From DB1 sp049323655 (lineage in GTDB: Bacteria; Desulfobacterota; Desulfobulbia; Desulfobulbales; SURF-16): 64,000 bases of DNA. The notes beneath the pieces were generated by a model. That model was not told where the DNA came from. It made no database searches and was given only the letters and a program-made list of their open reading frames with translations. Below are positions 33,783 through 40,716 of this stretch, piece after piece. Position 1 is the first letter of the stretch. Each line of letters begins with the position of its first letter. A program made the translations under genes and the position numbers. The stretch covers positions 1 to 64,000 of the forward strand of contig JBMONO010000034.1 in assembly GCA_049323655.1 (NCBI GenBank). The letters run 5' to 3'.

Positions 33783-33836
33783 CGGGACAGCGGCACCAGC
33801 CGGGTAGTGGGACCCAGCTGAGCTGCGGTTGTCCCG
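33783..33836. other. Long imperfect hairpin, about 21 base pairs
   Basis: Outer arm CGGGACA (33783-33789) pairs with TGTCCCG (33830-33836). The middle GCGGC pairs with GCTGC through one G-T, and the inner CAGCCGGGT pairs with ACCCAGCTG with one wobble, around the loop AGTGGG. Only small internal loops interrupt it. A T7 tract lies about a dozen bases beyond it on the minus strand, so it may be a poor terminator of the perR-like gene or a structured leader of dfx. Confidence 0.6.
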
Positions 33837-33915
33837 GCAAGGGAAAGCAAAGACGCCTCTATCCTTCTTCGCCCCGGGGCAACGACTGAATAGCGAAGCA
33901 GCGTGGTGAAAGCGG

Positions 33916-34326
33916 TCAGGATGCGCCTTTTTTCTTTTGTTTGCAGGCCGGGCAGATACCGGTGAACTCGAGACGATGGCGAATGATCTGGAAATCGGTC
34001 ACCTTCTGGGCCTCGGCCTCGATGTCCCCGACCGGCGCCACGTCAATGTCCCCGACTCTGCCGCAGACCACGCAGCGCACATGGGCGTGGATGCTGACGT
34101 CCCCATCAAATCGCTTCTGAGTTCCGCCGACGTCGAGTTTCTGGATGACGCCGGTGTCGGACAGTATCTCCAGATTGCGATACACGGTGCCAAGGCTGAT
34201 TTTCGGCATCCGTTTGCGGAGGATCTGATACATGTCGTCAGCGGTTGGGTGGGTTTTTACTTTACGTAATTCTTCGAGAATTACTTGCCGTTGTTTTGTC
34301 ATGCGCAGCTTGTTCTGGGCTTCCAT
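33916..34326 (-). CDS. Fur-family regulator, PerR-like
   Basis: A 136-residue metalloregulator with a winged helix (residues 8-80, including SLGTVYRNLEIL recognition helix) and a C-terminal dimerisation domain. The structural zinc site uses Cys85/Cys88 (CVVCG) and Cys125/Cys128 (CPAC). Asp74 in KRFDG, with His80 and His82 in SIHAH, fits the Asp/His metal site by which PerR senses peroxide, more than the Fur pattern. The location beside dfx and ferritin agrees. The ATG at 34326 follows GGGAGGAAG; 34350 is an in-frame alternative without a good site. A palindrome at 34356-34373 is the likely autoregulatory operator. Confidence 0.85.
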   Translation of the reverse strand: MEAQNKLRMTKQRQVILEELRKVKTHPTADDMYQILRKRMPKISLGTVYRNLEILSDTGVIQKLDVGGTQKRFDGDVSIHAHVRCVVCGRVGDIDVAPVGDIEAEAQKVTDFQIIRHRLEFTGICPACKQKKKGAS

Positions 34327-34355
34327 GTCTTCCTCCCAACAACAGATCAAAAATG

Positions 34356-34373
34356 ATTACTAATTACAGTAAT
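34356..34373. promoter_or_regulatory. Palindromic operator upstream of the PerR-like gene
   Basis: ATTACT-AATTAC-AGTAAT, a perfect 6-bp inverted repeat with an AT-rich centre, 30 bases before the chosen start codon. It resembles Fur/PerR boxes in being a short AT-rich palindrome but is not a copy of the classic box. Confidence 0.6.
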
Positions 34374-34758
34374 ATATTTTTACCGGGAACGCAAGAACCT
34401 TATATAATTGCTTTCGCTGAAGGATTAAAGTGTTTACCGGAACTTCCTGTATTTGGTTTTTCCTCGTTGCCGCCTATCCAGCTTGGCAAGGGAAACGTTC
34501 GTATCGCCCCAGTACTGGACCAGTTCTGCGGCGCCGCAGATACGGTGCTGCTGAATTCGTTACCTTGTCGTTGCAAAGTTTTTAGAGGTGATGGCGTCGC
34601 AAAAAGTCGCCAACTGCTTCGTTGCTGCACATTATCTCGTCACTGCGGCGTACCCAAGTACGCCTCATTCCTCGAAATGTGCGCGCCTCGCATTTGACGA
34701 TTTTTGCTTCGCCATCCCCGATATTGACTTTTTACGAGACCATCAGAGGTAGACGGCC
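34374..34758. other. Gap with a MITE-like element, no supported gene
   Basis: The left part (34374-34589) shows nothing recognisable. The right part is the element at 34590-34716 and a stray GACTTTTTACGAGACCATC (34726-34744), which matches the tail of repeat family B. The 150-codon plus frame crossing this gap has no homologous look and runs through the element. Confidence 0.6.
34590..34716. mobile_element. MITE-like 127-bp element
   Basis: Ends are imperfect inverted repeats: GATGGCGTCGCAAAAAGTCG on the left and, read inward on the other strand, GATGGCGAAGCAAAAATCGT on the right. The centre holds a perfect GGCGTAC-CCAA-GTACGCC hairpin (34647-34664). There is no coding capacity, so any movement would need an outside transposase. 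Confidence 0.65.
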
Positions 34759-34797
34759 AAAAAAAAAGGAGTCAGCTCGCGGCGAGCTGACTCCTTT
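34759..34797 (-). terminator. Terminator of the tRNA-Lys/tRNA-Glu transcript
   Basis: A 15-bp perfect stem (34765-34779 with 34783-34797, core GGAGTCAGCTCG) around CGG, followed on the minus strand by a run of T. It ends just beyond tRNA-Glu. Confidence 0.92.
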
Positions 34798-34806
34798 GGA
34801 TGTGCC

Positions 34807-34884
34807 TGGCGTCCCCAAGGGGATTCGAACCCCTGTTGCCGGCGTGAAAGGCCGGTGTCCTGGACCTGGCTAGACGATGGGGAC
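34807..34884 (-). tRNA. tRNA-Glu (anticodon TTC)
   Basis: Cloverleaf with GTCCCC acceptor arms, the CCGGC-CTTTCAC-GCCGG anticodon arm, the GGTTCGAAT T-loop and an encoded CCA. With gatCAB present, it may supply both Glu-tRNA and, via misacylated tRNA-Gln, the indirect pathway. Confidence 0.95.
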
Positions 34885-34887
34885 ATC

Positions 34888-34963
34888 TGGTGGGTCGTGC
34901 GCGACTCGAACGCGCGACTCTCTGCTTAAAAGGCAGATACTCTACCGACTGAGTTAACGACCC
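34888..34963 (-). tRNA. tRNA-Lys (anticodon TTT)
   Basis: Starts GGGTCGTTAACTCAGTCGG, has the CTGCC-TTTTAA-GCAG anticodon arm, a CGTTCGAGT T-loop and an encoded CCA. It lies three bases upstream of tRNA-Glu and shares its terminator. Confidence 0.95.
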
Positions 34964-35079
34964 GCGAAAGAAGCGGCATTTTTACCCCAGCCGGTTTCAT
35001 TTGTCAACATCTCTTTTAGTCGGATTTTCGTTTTTTGTCGAGGAAGAAGTGTGTGTGTGCTCATTTTTTCAACGGAAAT

Positions 35080-35097
35080 CCCTTGTGATCACAAGGG
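35080..35097. promoter_or_regulatory. Perfect 18-bp palindrome, putative operator
   Basis: CCCTTGTGATCACAAGGG. The core TTGTGATCACAA resembles half-sites of CRP/HcpR or Rex operators (TTGTGA...TCACAA), but the halves abut with no spacer, so the binding protein is unclear. Confidence 0.5.
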
Positions 35098-35135
35098 AGG
35101 TCTGCTATCCTTCCTTTCTTTACCGCAGCAATCAT

Positions 35136-35241
35136 TTTTGTCGGAATCGCAAAAAGCGACGATTCCGACGGACGGGGCATTGCAATTCGTTGTTTTCACT
35201 TTTCCGCCCGCCATTGTTTGCGGTTTTTTGCGAGACCACCA
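35136..35241 (+). repeat. Repeat family B, copy 2, upstream of rdgC
   Basis: The same GTCGGAATCG/CGATTCCGAC 10-bp hairpin as copy 1 (35140-35149 with 35160-35169), then AATTCGTTGTTTTCAC, a CCGC/GCGG inner repeat and the end TTTTTTGCGAGACCACCA. It ends 34 bases before the rdgC start, in sense. Confidence 0.8.
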
Positions 35242-35275
35242 TTTTTCTTCCGGGACTTTTTACAAGGCGTTTTCC

Positions 35276-35881
35276 ATGGGGCTTCTCTCTGCATCCACCT
35301 CCTTTGTCCGCTATGCCGTCGAAGGTGAACCGGCAGCCAATTTCCTCGACTTCGCAGCCGAGCGCATCAGTGCCAATGCCTTCCGCGACATCGACGACAC
35401 CTATGAGGAGCGCTCGATTGGCTGGGTCTCGGTACTGAACATGTTCGACTCTTCCTTTGCCTATGCCTCCTTTGTTGCTGGTGACTTTATTGTATTGACC
35501 CTGCGTATCGATGAACGGACCGTGGCGCCCAGGGTGTTGAAAAAATTCACCATGAAGGAGGAGGAGAGGGTGAAAAAGGAGAAGCAGCTGCCGAAACTGA
35601 GTCGTTCCCACCGCCTCGAGATTAAGGAAAATGTCAAGCTGATGCTGCTTAAAAAAGCGGTGCCGATCCCTGCTACCTACGATCTCTGCTGGAATCTGTC
35701 CCAGGGGACCCTCCTCTTTTTTTCCACCAGCGCCAAAGCGCAGAGCGAACTTGAAGATTTTTTCAGGAAAACGTTTGACCTTTCCCTGCGTCTGCAGATC
35801 CCCTATCTCGTCGCCGAGCATCTTCTGGAGCCGGACCTGCATGACGCCCTCGGCCGACTTTCACCGGACATTCTTATCTGA
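35276..35881 (+). CDS. RdgC-like protein, N-terminal part
   Basis: A 201-residue protein resembling the first two thirds of RdgC, the ring-shaped DNA-binding protein that limits RecA loading. Shared features are a GWVSVLNMF strand near residue 40, a basic coiled segment with VLKKFTMKEEERVKKEK, KLMLLKKAVPIPATYDLCW matching the LLPRAFSRFSQTMMW position of E. coli RdgC, and a final LRLQIPYLVAEHLLE. E. coli RdgC is 303 residues, so the C-terminal part is missing here and is probably encoded by the next gene. The ATG at 35276 is inferred from the conserved-looking N terminus; its ribosome site is weak. Confidence 0.75.
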   Translation: MGLLSASTSFVRYAVEGEPAANFLDFAAERISANAFRDIDDTYEERSIGWVSVLNMFDSSFAYASFVAGDFIVLTLRIDERTVAPRVLKKFTMKEEERVKKEKQLPKLSRSHRLEIKENVKLMLLKKAVPIPATYDLCWNLSQGTLLFFSTSAKAQSELEDFFRKTFDLSLRLQIPYLVAEHLLEPDLHDALGRLSPDILI

Positions 35882-35899
35882 GCACAGCACGAACATATC

Positions 35900-36439
35900 A
35901 TGGATCTCGTTGATTTACTTGTTGAAAAGCGGTTTCTCGGTCAGGAGTTTCTTACCTGGCTCTGGTTCAAGAGCGACGAGCGGGGTGGCACTGTCTATCT
36001 GCCTGGCGCCGGCGATATCCAGCTCGTCTTTGAAAAACACGTGCTGCTCGAGTACGGTGAGGGAGAGGCTTTTGAGAAGATTATTTGTCAAGGGTTGCAG
36101 GCGGAACTTAAAGAGGCGCGCACCGGGTTGCGCATGGGGAAGAAACTTGAGCAGGCCCGCATCCATCTGGTCCAGAATGATCATGAGTGGTACTTGACCT
36201 TCAAGGCCGGTCTGTTTGAGTTCCGCAGCGTCCGGCCTCCCCGCACCATGGCAGGATCTGAGGAAGGCGACAGTGACGAGGCGGTGGAGGGCCGCCTCCT
36301 TGACCGCATTGGCCTGCTGGAAATCGCGGTCAGGACAATGGATGAGCTTTTTCGTCTCTTTCTCGAGGTGCGGATCAGTCCGCTCCGCTGGCAGGAGGAG
36401 AAGGAGCGCATGCGCACCTGGATTCATAAGGGCGAATAA
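35900..36439 (+). CDS. Probable C-terminal partner of split RdgC
   Basis: A 179-residue protein beginning 18 bases after the previous gene. Its middle part, LRMGKKLEQARIHL followed by WYLTFKAGLFEFRSVRPP, resembles the EAGKVVTKLAL and IQFVMCDDGSLKRLKF region of E. coli RdgC in order and spacing. The start (DLVDLLVEKRFLGQEFLTWLWF) and the helical C terminus are lineage-specific. The simplest reading is that RdgC is made as two polypeptides. An unrelated partner remains possible because the similarity is short. It is co-transcribed with the upstream gene. Confidence 0.55.
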   Translation: MDLVDLLVEKRFLGQEFLTWLWFKSDERGGTVYLPGAGDIQLVFEKHVLLEYGEGEAFEKIICQGLQAELKEARTGLRMGKKLEQARIHLVQNDHEWYLTFKAGLFEFRSVRPPRTMAGSEEGDSDEAVEGRLLDRIGLLEIAVRTMDELFRLFLEVRISPLRWQEEKERMRTWIHKGE

Positions 36440-36528
36440 GCAATCAGTTTTTCCGGATCAATTTACGATGAGCGATTTGCGACTTTTTGCGACACTATCA
36501 ATCAACCTTTGCACGCACCGCACCAGTT

Positions 36529-37962
36529 ATGGAATTTGAAACCGTCATCGGCCTGGAAGTTCATGCTCAGCTGAAAACACAGACAAAGATATTCTGTTCC
36601 TGCTCCACCGAATTCGGCAAGCCCGCAAATACCAGCACCTGTCCGGTCTGCCTCGGTTTGCCCGGCGTGCTGCCGGTTCTGAACCGTCAGGTGGTGGAGT
36701 ATGCCATCCGCATGGGGCTGGCCACCGCGTGCCGGATCAATCAGCTCAATCAGTTTGCCCGTAAGAACTATTTTTATCCTGACCTGCCCAAAGGCTACCA
36801 GATTTCGCAGTTTGATCTGCCCATAGCTGAACACGGGCATATTGACATCGAGGTGAACGGCACCTCCCGCCGTATCGGCCTGACCCGCATTCATATGGAG
36901 GAGGATGCGGGCAAACTGGTGCATGACGAGGTCAAGCCGCAGAGCTATGTGGATCTCAACCGTACCGGGGTGCCGCTCATTGAAATCGTCTCCGAACCCG
37001 ATATCCGCTCACCGGAGGAGGCGGCCGCCTATCTGAAAAAGCTGCATGCCATCCTCCGCTATCTTGATATCTGCGACGGCAACATGCAGGAGGGCAGTTT
37101 CCGCTGCGACGCCAACATTTCGCTGCGGCCGATCGGCCAGCAGGAGTTCGGCACCCGCACGGAACTGAAAAATATGAACTCCTTCCGCAACGTGCAGCGA
37201 GCGCTGGAATACGAGGTGCGCCGCCAGCGCGACATCCTGCTCGACGGTGGCCGGATCGTACAGGAAACCCTGCTGTGGGATGCGGAGCATAATGTCACCA
37301 CGTCCATGCGGGGCAAGGAGGAGGCCCACGATTACCGTTACTTCCCGGATCCGGATCTGGTGCCGGTTGAGATCGATGACGATTGGATCGCACGGGTCAG
37401 GGAAGCCATGCCGGAGCTTCCTGACCAGAAAAGAGCACGTTTTGTCGAGCGGCTCGGCTTCTCCGACGAGGACGCCGGTATTCTCACCTCGTCCCGTGAG
37501 CTGGCCGATTACTTTGAAACCGCCCATGCGCTCTACCCTGACGCCAAAAAGCTCGGCAACTGGATCAAGACCGAGATGTTGCGTGAGCTGAAAGGGGAGG
37601 ATGGTCTTGATATCGGCTCGTTTCCTGTTGCTCCGCAGAACCTTGCCTCTCTGCTGGCCATGATCGATAAGGGCACCATCAGCGGCAAAATCGCCAAAAG
37701 CGTGTTTGAGGAGATGATGGTGGGCGGCAAGGATGCCGAAACCATTGTCCGGGAAAAGAACCTGGTGCAGATGAGCGATGAGGGGGATCTTCTGCTGCTG
37801 GTCCGGCAGATCATCGCCGATAACCCGCAGCAGGCAGCGGATTTCCGCGCCGGCAAGAGCAAGCTGATGGGATTTTTCGTCGGTCAGCTCATGCAGAAAA
37901 CCAAGGGCAAGGCCAATCCCGGCTTGGCCAACCGTCTTTTTGTCCAGGAACTCGGTGGCTGA
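36529..37962 (+). CDS. gatB: Asp/Glu-tRNA amidotransferase subunit B
   Basis: The 477-residue kinase and tRNA-binding subunit of GatCAB, which turns Glu-tRNA(Gln) and Asp-tRNA(Asn) into the amidated forms. It has the cradle domain with IGLEVHAQLKT (about 7-17), zinc-type cysteines FCSCSTEFG and TCPVCLGLPGVLP, and the helical and YqeY tail domains (IISGKIAKSVFEEM, KGKANPGLANRLF). The ATG at 36529 gives the standard MEFETVIGLEVH start. gatC and gatA are 20 kb away at 57278-59153. The gene overlaps radC by eight bases. Confidence 0.96.
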   Translation: MEFETVIGLEVHAQLKTQTKIFCSCSTEFGKPANTSTCPVCLGLPGVLPVLNRQVVEYAIRMGLATACRINQLNQFARKNYFYPDLPKGYQISQFDLPIAEHGHIDIEVNGTSRRIGLTRIHMEEDAGKLVHDEVKPQSYVDLNRTGVPLIEIVSEPDIRSPEEAAAYLKKLHAILRYLDICDGNMQEGSFRCDANISLRPIGQQEFGTRTELKNMNSFRNVQRALEYEVRRQRDILLDGGRIVQETLLWDAEHNVTTSMRGKEEAHDYRYFPDPDLVPVEIDDDWIARVREAMPELPDQKRARFVERLGFSDEDAGILTSSRELADYFETAHALYPDAKKLGNWIKTEMLRELKGEDGLDIGSFPVAPQNLASLLAMIDKGTISGKIAKSVFEEMMVGGKDAETIVREKNLVQMSDEGDLLLLVRQIIADNPQQAADFRAGKSKLMGFFVGQLMQKTKGKANPGLANRLFVQELGG

Positions 37963-38701
37963 ACCGCGGACAAAAAGTGAGGTGCCGGTCGGCAGGCAGG
38001 GCAAGGCAGAGGGACACCGCCAACGGCTGCGCGACAAGTTTTTTGCCCGCGGTATCGACGCCTTGAACGACGACGAGGTGCTCGAACTGCTTCTCACCCT
38101 CGGCACGCCGCGGCGCGACTGCAAGGAGGCCGCCCGTCGGCTGCTTGCCCGTTTCGGCAGTCTGGCCGCAACCCTGGAAGCGGCCCCGGCTGACTTGCAG
38201 AGCGTTGCCGGCATCGGCGAGCGCAACGGTTTCGCTATTTCCTTTATCCAGAGCGTGGCCCGCCGTTATCTGAAACAGCGGCTTGCCGGCAAACAGTATC
38301 TCCGCTCTTCCGGCGAGGTGGCCGACTACCTGATCCATTCCATGCGGGATCTGAAGAAGGAGGTGCTGCAGGCCATCTTCCTCGACGCCTCCTACGCCAT
38401 CATCGCCAGCGACATCCTCTTTGAAGGCACCCTGGCGGTCAACTCCGTCTACCCCCGCGAATTCATCAAGGCGATCCTGGCTCACCATGCTGCCGCGGTG
38501 ATCATCGCTCACAACCATCCCTCCGGCAACCTGCAGCCGTCCGCGGCCGATAAAAAGCTCACCCGCGATCTCTACCTCGCCTGCTCACTTCTCGGCATCC
38601 AGCTGCTCGACCATTTCATCATCGGCGCCGGAGAACGGCCCTTCAGTTTTGCCGATCACGGGCTGATGGAAGAGATCCGCCAGCAATGCGGCCTGCCGTG
38701 A
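37955..38701 (+). CDS. radC: RadC-family JAB1/MPN protein
   Basis: A 248-residue protein with an N-terminal helix-hairpin-helix-like region (about 60-110, LQSVAGIGERNGF) and a C-terminal JAMM metalloprotease fold with HNHPSGNLQPSAAD. Called a DNA repair protein historically; its biochemical role is unsettled. The start is probably GTG at 37955, overlapping the gatB stop by eight bases; TTG at 37940 is an alternative. Its stop shares one base with the hemW start. Confidence 0.9.
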   Translation: MAEPRTKSEVPVGRQGKAEGHRQRLRDKFFARGIDALNDDEVLELLLTLGTPRRDCKEAARRLLARFGSLAATLEAAPADLQSVAGIGERNGFAISFIQSVARRYLKQRLAGKQYLRSSGEVADYLIHSMRDLKKEVLQAIFLDASYAIIASDILFEGTLAVNSVYPREFIKAILAHHAAAVIIAHNHPSGNLQPSAADKKLTRDLYLACSLLGIQLLDHFIIGAGERPFSFADHGLMEEIRQQCGLP

Positions 38702-39867
38702 TGGCGCCATTTTCTGCTGCCCCCGGCCTGGCCGGTCCCGGCATCTACCTGCACATCCCTTACTGCCGAAGCAAATGCCATTACTGCGCATTCAACTCCC
38801 GCGCCGGTCGTGAAGGGGAGATCCCCGCCTACCTGGCCGCCCTCCGGCGGCATCTGGAGCAAATGGCCAAACACTTCTGCTGGCAGGGGCTGTGCTACAC
38901 CTCTCTCTATATCGGCGGCGGCACCCCGACGCTCTGCCCCGCTGACGCCCTTGCCCGGCTGATCACCAGCTGCCGCACCCTTTTTTCTTTTATCCCGGAA
39001 CCGGAAATCACGGTGGAGGCCAATCCCGAATCTCTCGGCGGCAATATGTTGCACTGTCTGCGCCAGGCCGGGGTAACCCGGCTCAGTATCGGGGTGCAAT
39101 CCCTTGTCCCGGACGAACTGCAAGCACTCGGTCGCCGCCATTCGGTCGTTGATGCCTGCCGCGCCATCCGCCAGGCCCGCCAGATCGGTTTTGCCTCGTT
39201 GAGCCTCGATCTGATGTTCGGCCTGCCGGGCCAGACCGTGCGGAGTTGGCAGCAGACGCTGAGCGCGGCCCTTGAGCTGGCTCCGGATCATTTTTCCCTC
39301 TATGAACTGATGGTGGAGGAAGGGACCGAATGTGCGGCTCAGTTGCAGCGCCGGGCCATGACCTTGCCAACGGACGACGAGGTGGCAGCCATGGCCGGGA
39401 TCACGAATGAAGTGCTGGGCGCCGCCGGATTTCACCGCTACGAGATCTCCAATTACGCCAGAACCGGTCACCGATGCCGACACAATTGCAACTACTGGGA
39501 AAACGGCTCATGGCTCGGCCTGGGGGCCGGGGCGGTGGGTTCGCTCGCCGGCGTGAAGATCAGCGGTGTTGCCGATCCGTCCCTCTATATCCGGCGCATC
39601 GCAGCGGATGCCGTTCCTTACCGGGAAATCGAGTCGCTGTGCCGGCCTGCCCTGTTCCGGGAAACAGTGGTGATGGGGCTGCGGATGATCGATGGCATCT
39701 CGCTTGCCAGGCTGCGCCAGCGCTTTGCCCTTGATCCCCTGGACTATTATGGTGCGGTCATCAGGCGGCTGCTTGCCGACCGGGTGCTGGTGTTGGCGGA
39801 TGACCATCTCCGCCTGACGGCCGCGGCGCTGCCGGTGGCCAACCAGGTGCTGGCCCGCCTCGTCTGA
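38701..39867 (+). CDS. hemW: HemW radical SAM haem chaperone
   Basis: Coproporphyrinogen-oxidase-like radical SAM protein of 388 residues. The iron-sulfur ligands are Cys22, Cys26 and Cys29 in YCRSKCHYCAF, followed by GGGTPTL (the SAM-binding GGGTP) and SLDLMFGLPGQT. It lacks the N-terminal extra residues of true HemN. HemW carries haem rather than oxidising coproporphyrinogen. It starts at the last base of the radC stop (TGATG); ATG 38686 is an alternative inside radC. It ends the gatB-radC-hemW run and is convergent with the HDOD gene. Confidence 0.9.
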   Translation: MAPFSAAPGLAGPGIYLHIPYCRSKCHYCAFNSRAGREGEIPAYLAALRRHLEQMAKHFCWQGLCYTSLYIGGGTPTLCPADALARLITSCRTLFSFIPEPEITVEANPESLGGNMLHCLRQAGVTRLSIGVQSLVPDELQALGRRHSVVDACRAIRQARQIGFASLSLDLMFGLPGQTVRSWQQTLSAALELAPDHFSLYELMVEEGTECAAQLQRRAMTLPTDDEVAAMAGITNEVLGAAGFHRYEISNYARTGHRCRHNCNYWENGSWLGLGAGAVGSLAGVKISGVADPSLYIRRIAADAVPYREIESLCRPALFRETVVMGLRMIDGISLARLRQRFALDPLDYYGAVIRRLLADRVLVLADDHLRLTAAALPVANQVLARLV

Positions 39868-39876
39868 GACAGCTTG

Positions 39877-40716
39877 TCACCCGGCCAGCTGCATGGCATC
39901 CTCGAGCATCACCTCCAGCTCGGCCAGGATAATTTCCCGCACCCGCAAAACCGCGGCTTCGGCGGTGCTGATCAGGACAATGGAGGGGTCACGCACCATG
40001 CCGAGGCCGAGTTTCATGCAGGCCATATTGGTCAGCCGGACAATGACCAGGGGAATATTGTCCTGATCGAACTCCTCCACATGGTGATCGCGGGCCAGCT
40101 CACAGTACAGGGTGGGGAGATTCCACTGTTTCAACAGCCTGTAACCCTGCTCGGCATGGAAAGAGCGGAGCAGCTCGAAGGTGAGATCCTGGGAGATGTC
40201 GAAGTCAAGGTTCTTGTTTTCCTTCATGGCATCGATGACCCGCAAAAGAAAGAGTTTGCCGATATCGTGGATCAGGCCGCCGATGAAGGCCTCGTTGTCC
40301 TTCTCGTGATAGCTCAGTTTTCGCGCCAGCCATTGGGCGCCGATGGCGCAGCCGACGGAGTGGCGCCACAGTTCGTTCAGGACCCTGTTGAGTTTTTTAT
40401 CCATGGCTTTGTACTGGACGCTCTCCGAAGCGAGCAGCACCAGTTCGCCGACTTGGCGCGCCCCGAGGCGGACAATGGCATCGCGGACGGTGGTGACCGG
40501 CGACAGCCCCCCGAAAAAGGGCGAATTGGCCGCCTTCAGGACCCCGGCCACCAGCACCTGATCCTGATGGATCAACCGGCTCATTTCCCGAATGTCGAAG
40601 TCCTCGTGCCTGGCCATTTTCAGGATACGCATGGCCACGTCGTTAAATACCGGCAGCTGAAAATTCTCCTGCGCGACAAAATCGTTGATCTGCTCAATGA
40701 GCGACCGATCTTTCAT
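39877..40716 (-). CDS. HDOD-domain signalling protein
   Basis: A 279-residue protein that is almost entirely an HDOD domain (about 15-215), an HD-like fold that usually lacks catalysis and acts as a signalling platform. Marks are LPVFNDVAMRIL, IHQDQVLVAGVLKAANS, VRDAIVRLGARQV and GGLIHDIGKL, the last retaining the HD pair. No second domain is attached. The start codon overlaps the stop of the upstream GspE/PilB gene (TAATG), so it is translated with it and may regulate the pilus or secretion motor. Confidence 0.87.
   Translation of the reverse strand: MKDRSLIEQINDFVAQENFQLPVFNDVAMRILKMARHEDFDIREMSRLIHQDQVLVAGVLKAANSPFFGGLSPVTTVRDAIVRLGARQVGELVLLASESVQYKAMDKKLNRVLNELWRHSVGCAIGAQWLARKLSYHEKDNEAFIGGLIHDIGKLFLLRVIDAMKENKNLDFDISQDLTFELLRSFHAEQGYRLLKQWNLPTLYCELARDHHVEEFDQDNIPLVIVRLTNMACMKLGLGMVRDPSIVLISTAEAAVLRVREIILAELEVMLEDAMQLAG

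Larger units (their letters stand above)
33451..33915. other. 465-base gap between perR-like gene and dfx
   Basis: Holds repeat A copy 2 (33526-33658) and an extended hairpin at 33783-33836. No frame here has a recognisable product. The rest probably includes the dfx promoter and the end of the regulator transcript; no clear -35/-10 pair was identified. Confidence 0.6.
34964..35275. other. Divergent gap between tRNA-Lys and rdgC
   Basis: Contains the tRNA promoter region, a perfect 18-bp palindrome (35080-35097) and repeat B copy 2 (35136-35241). No gene is seen. Confidence 0.6.

Noticed and set aside
33781..33860. c-di-GMP (GEMM) riboswitch near GGGAAAGCAAAGACGCC
   Set aside because: The tetraloop and receptor sequences of GEMM-I do not line up and the orientation would face away from dfx.
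33443..33889. A 148-codon plus frame over the dfx upstream region
   Set aside because: Runs through repeat A and shows no family; the region is the dfx leader on the other strand.
34245..34697. A 150-codon plus frame
   Set aside because: Starts inside the antisense of the PerR-like gene and its C terminus is a translation of the MITE-like element.
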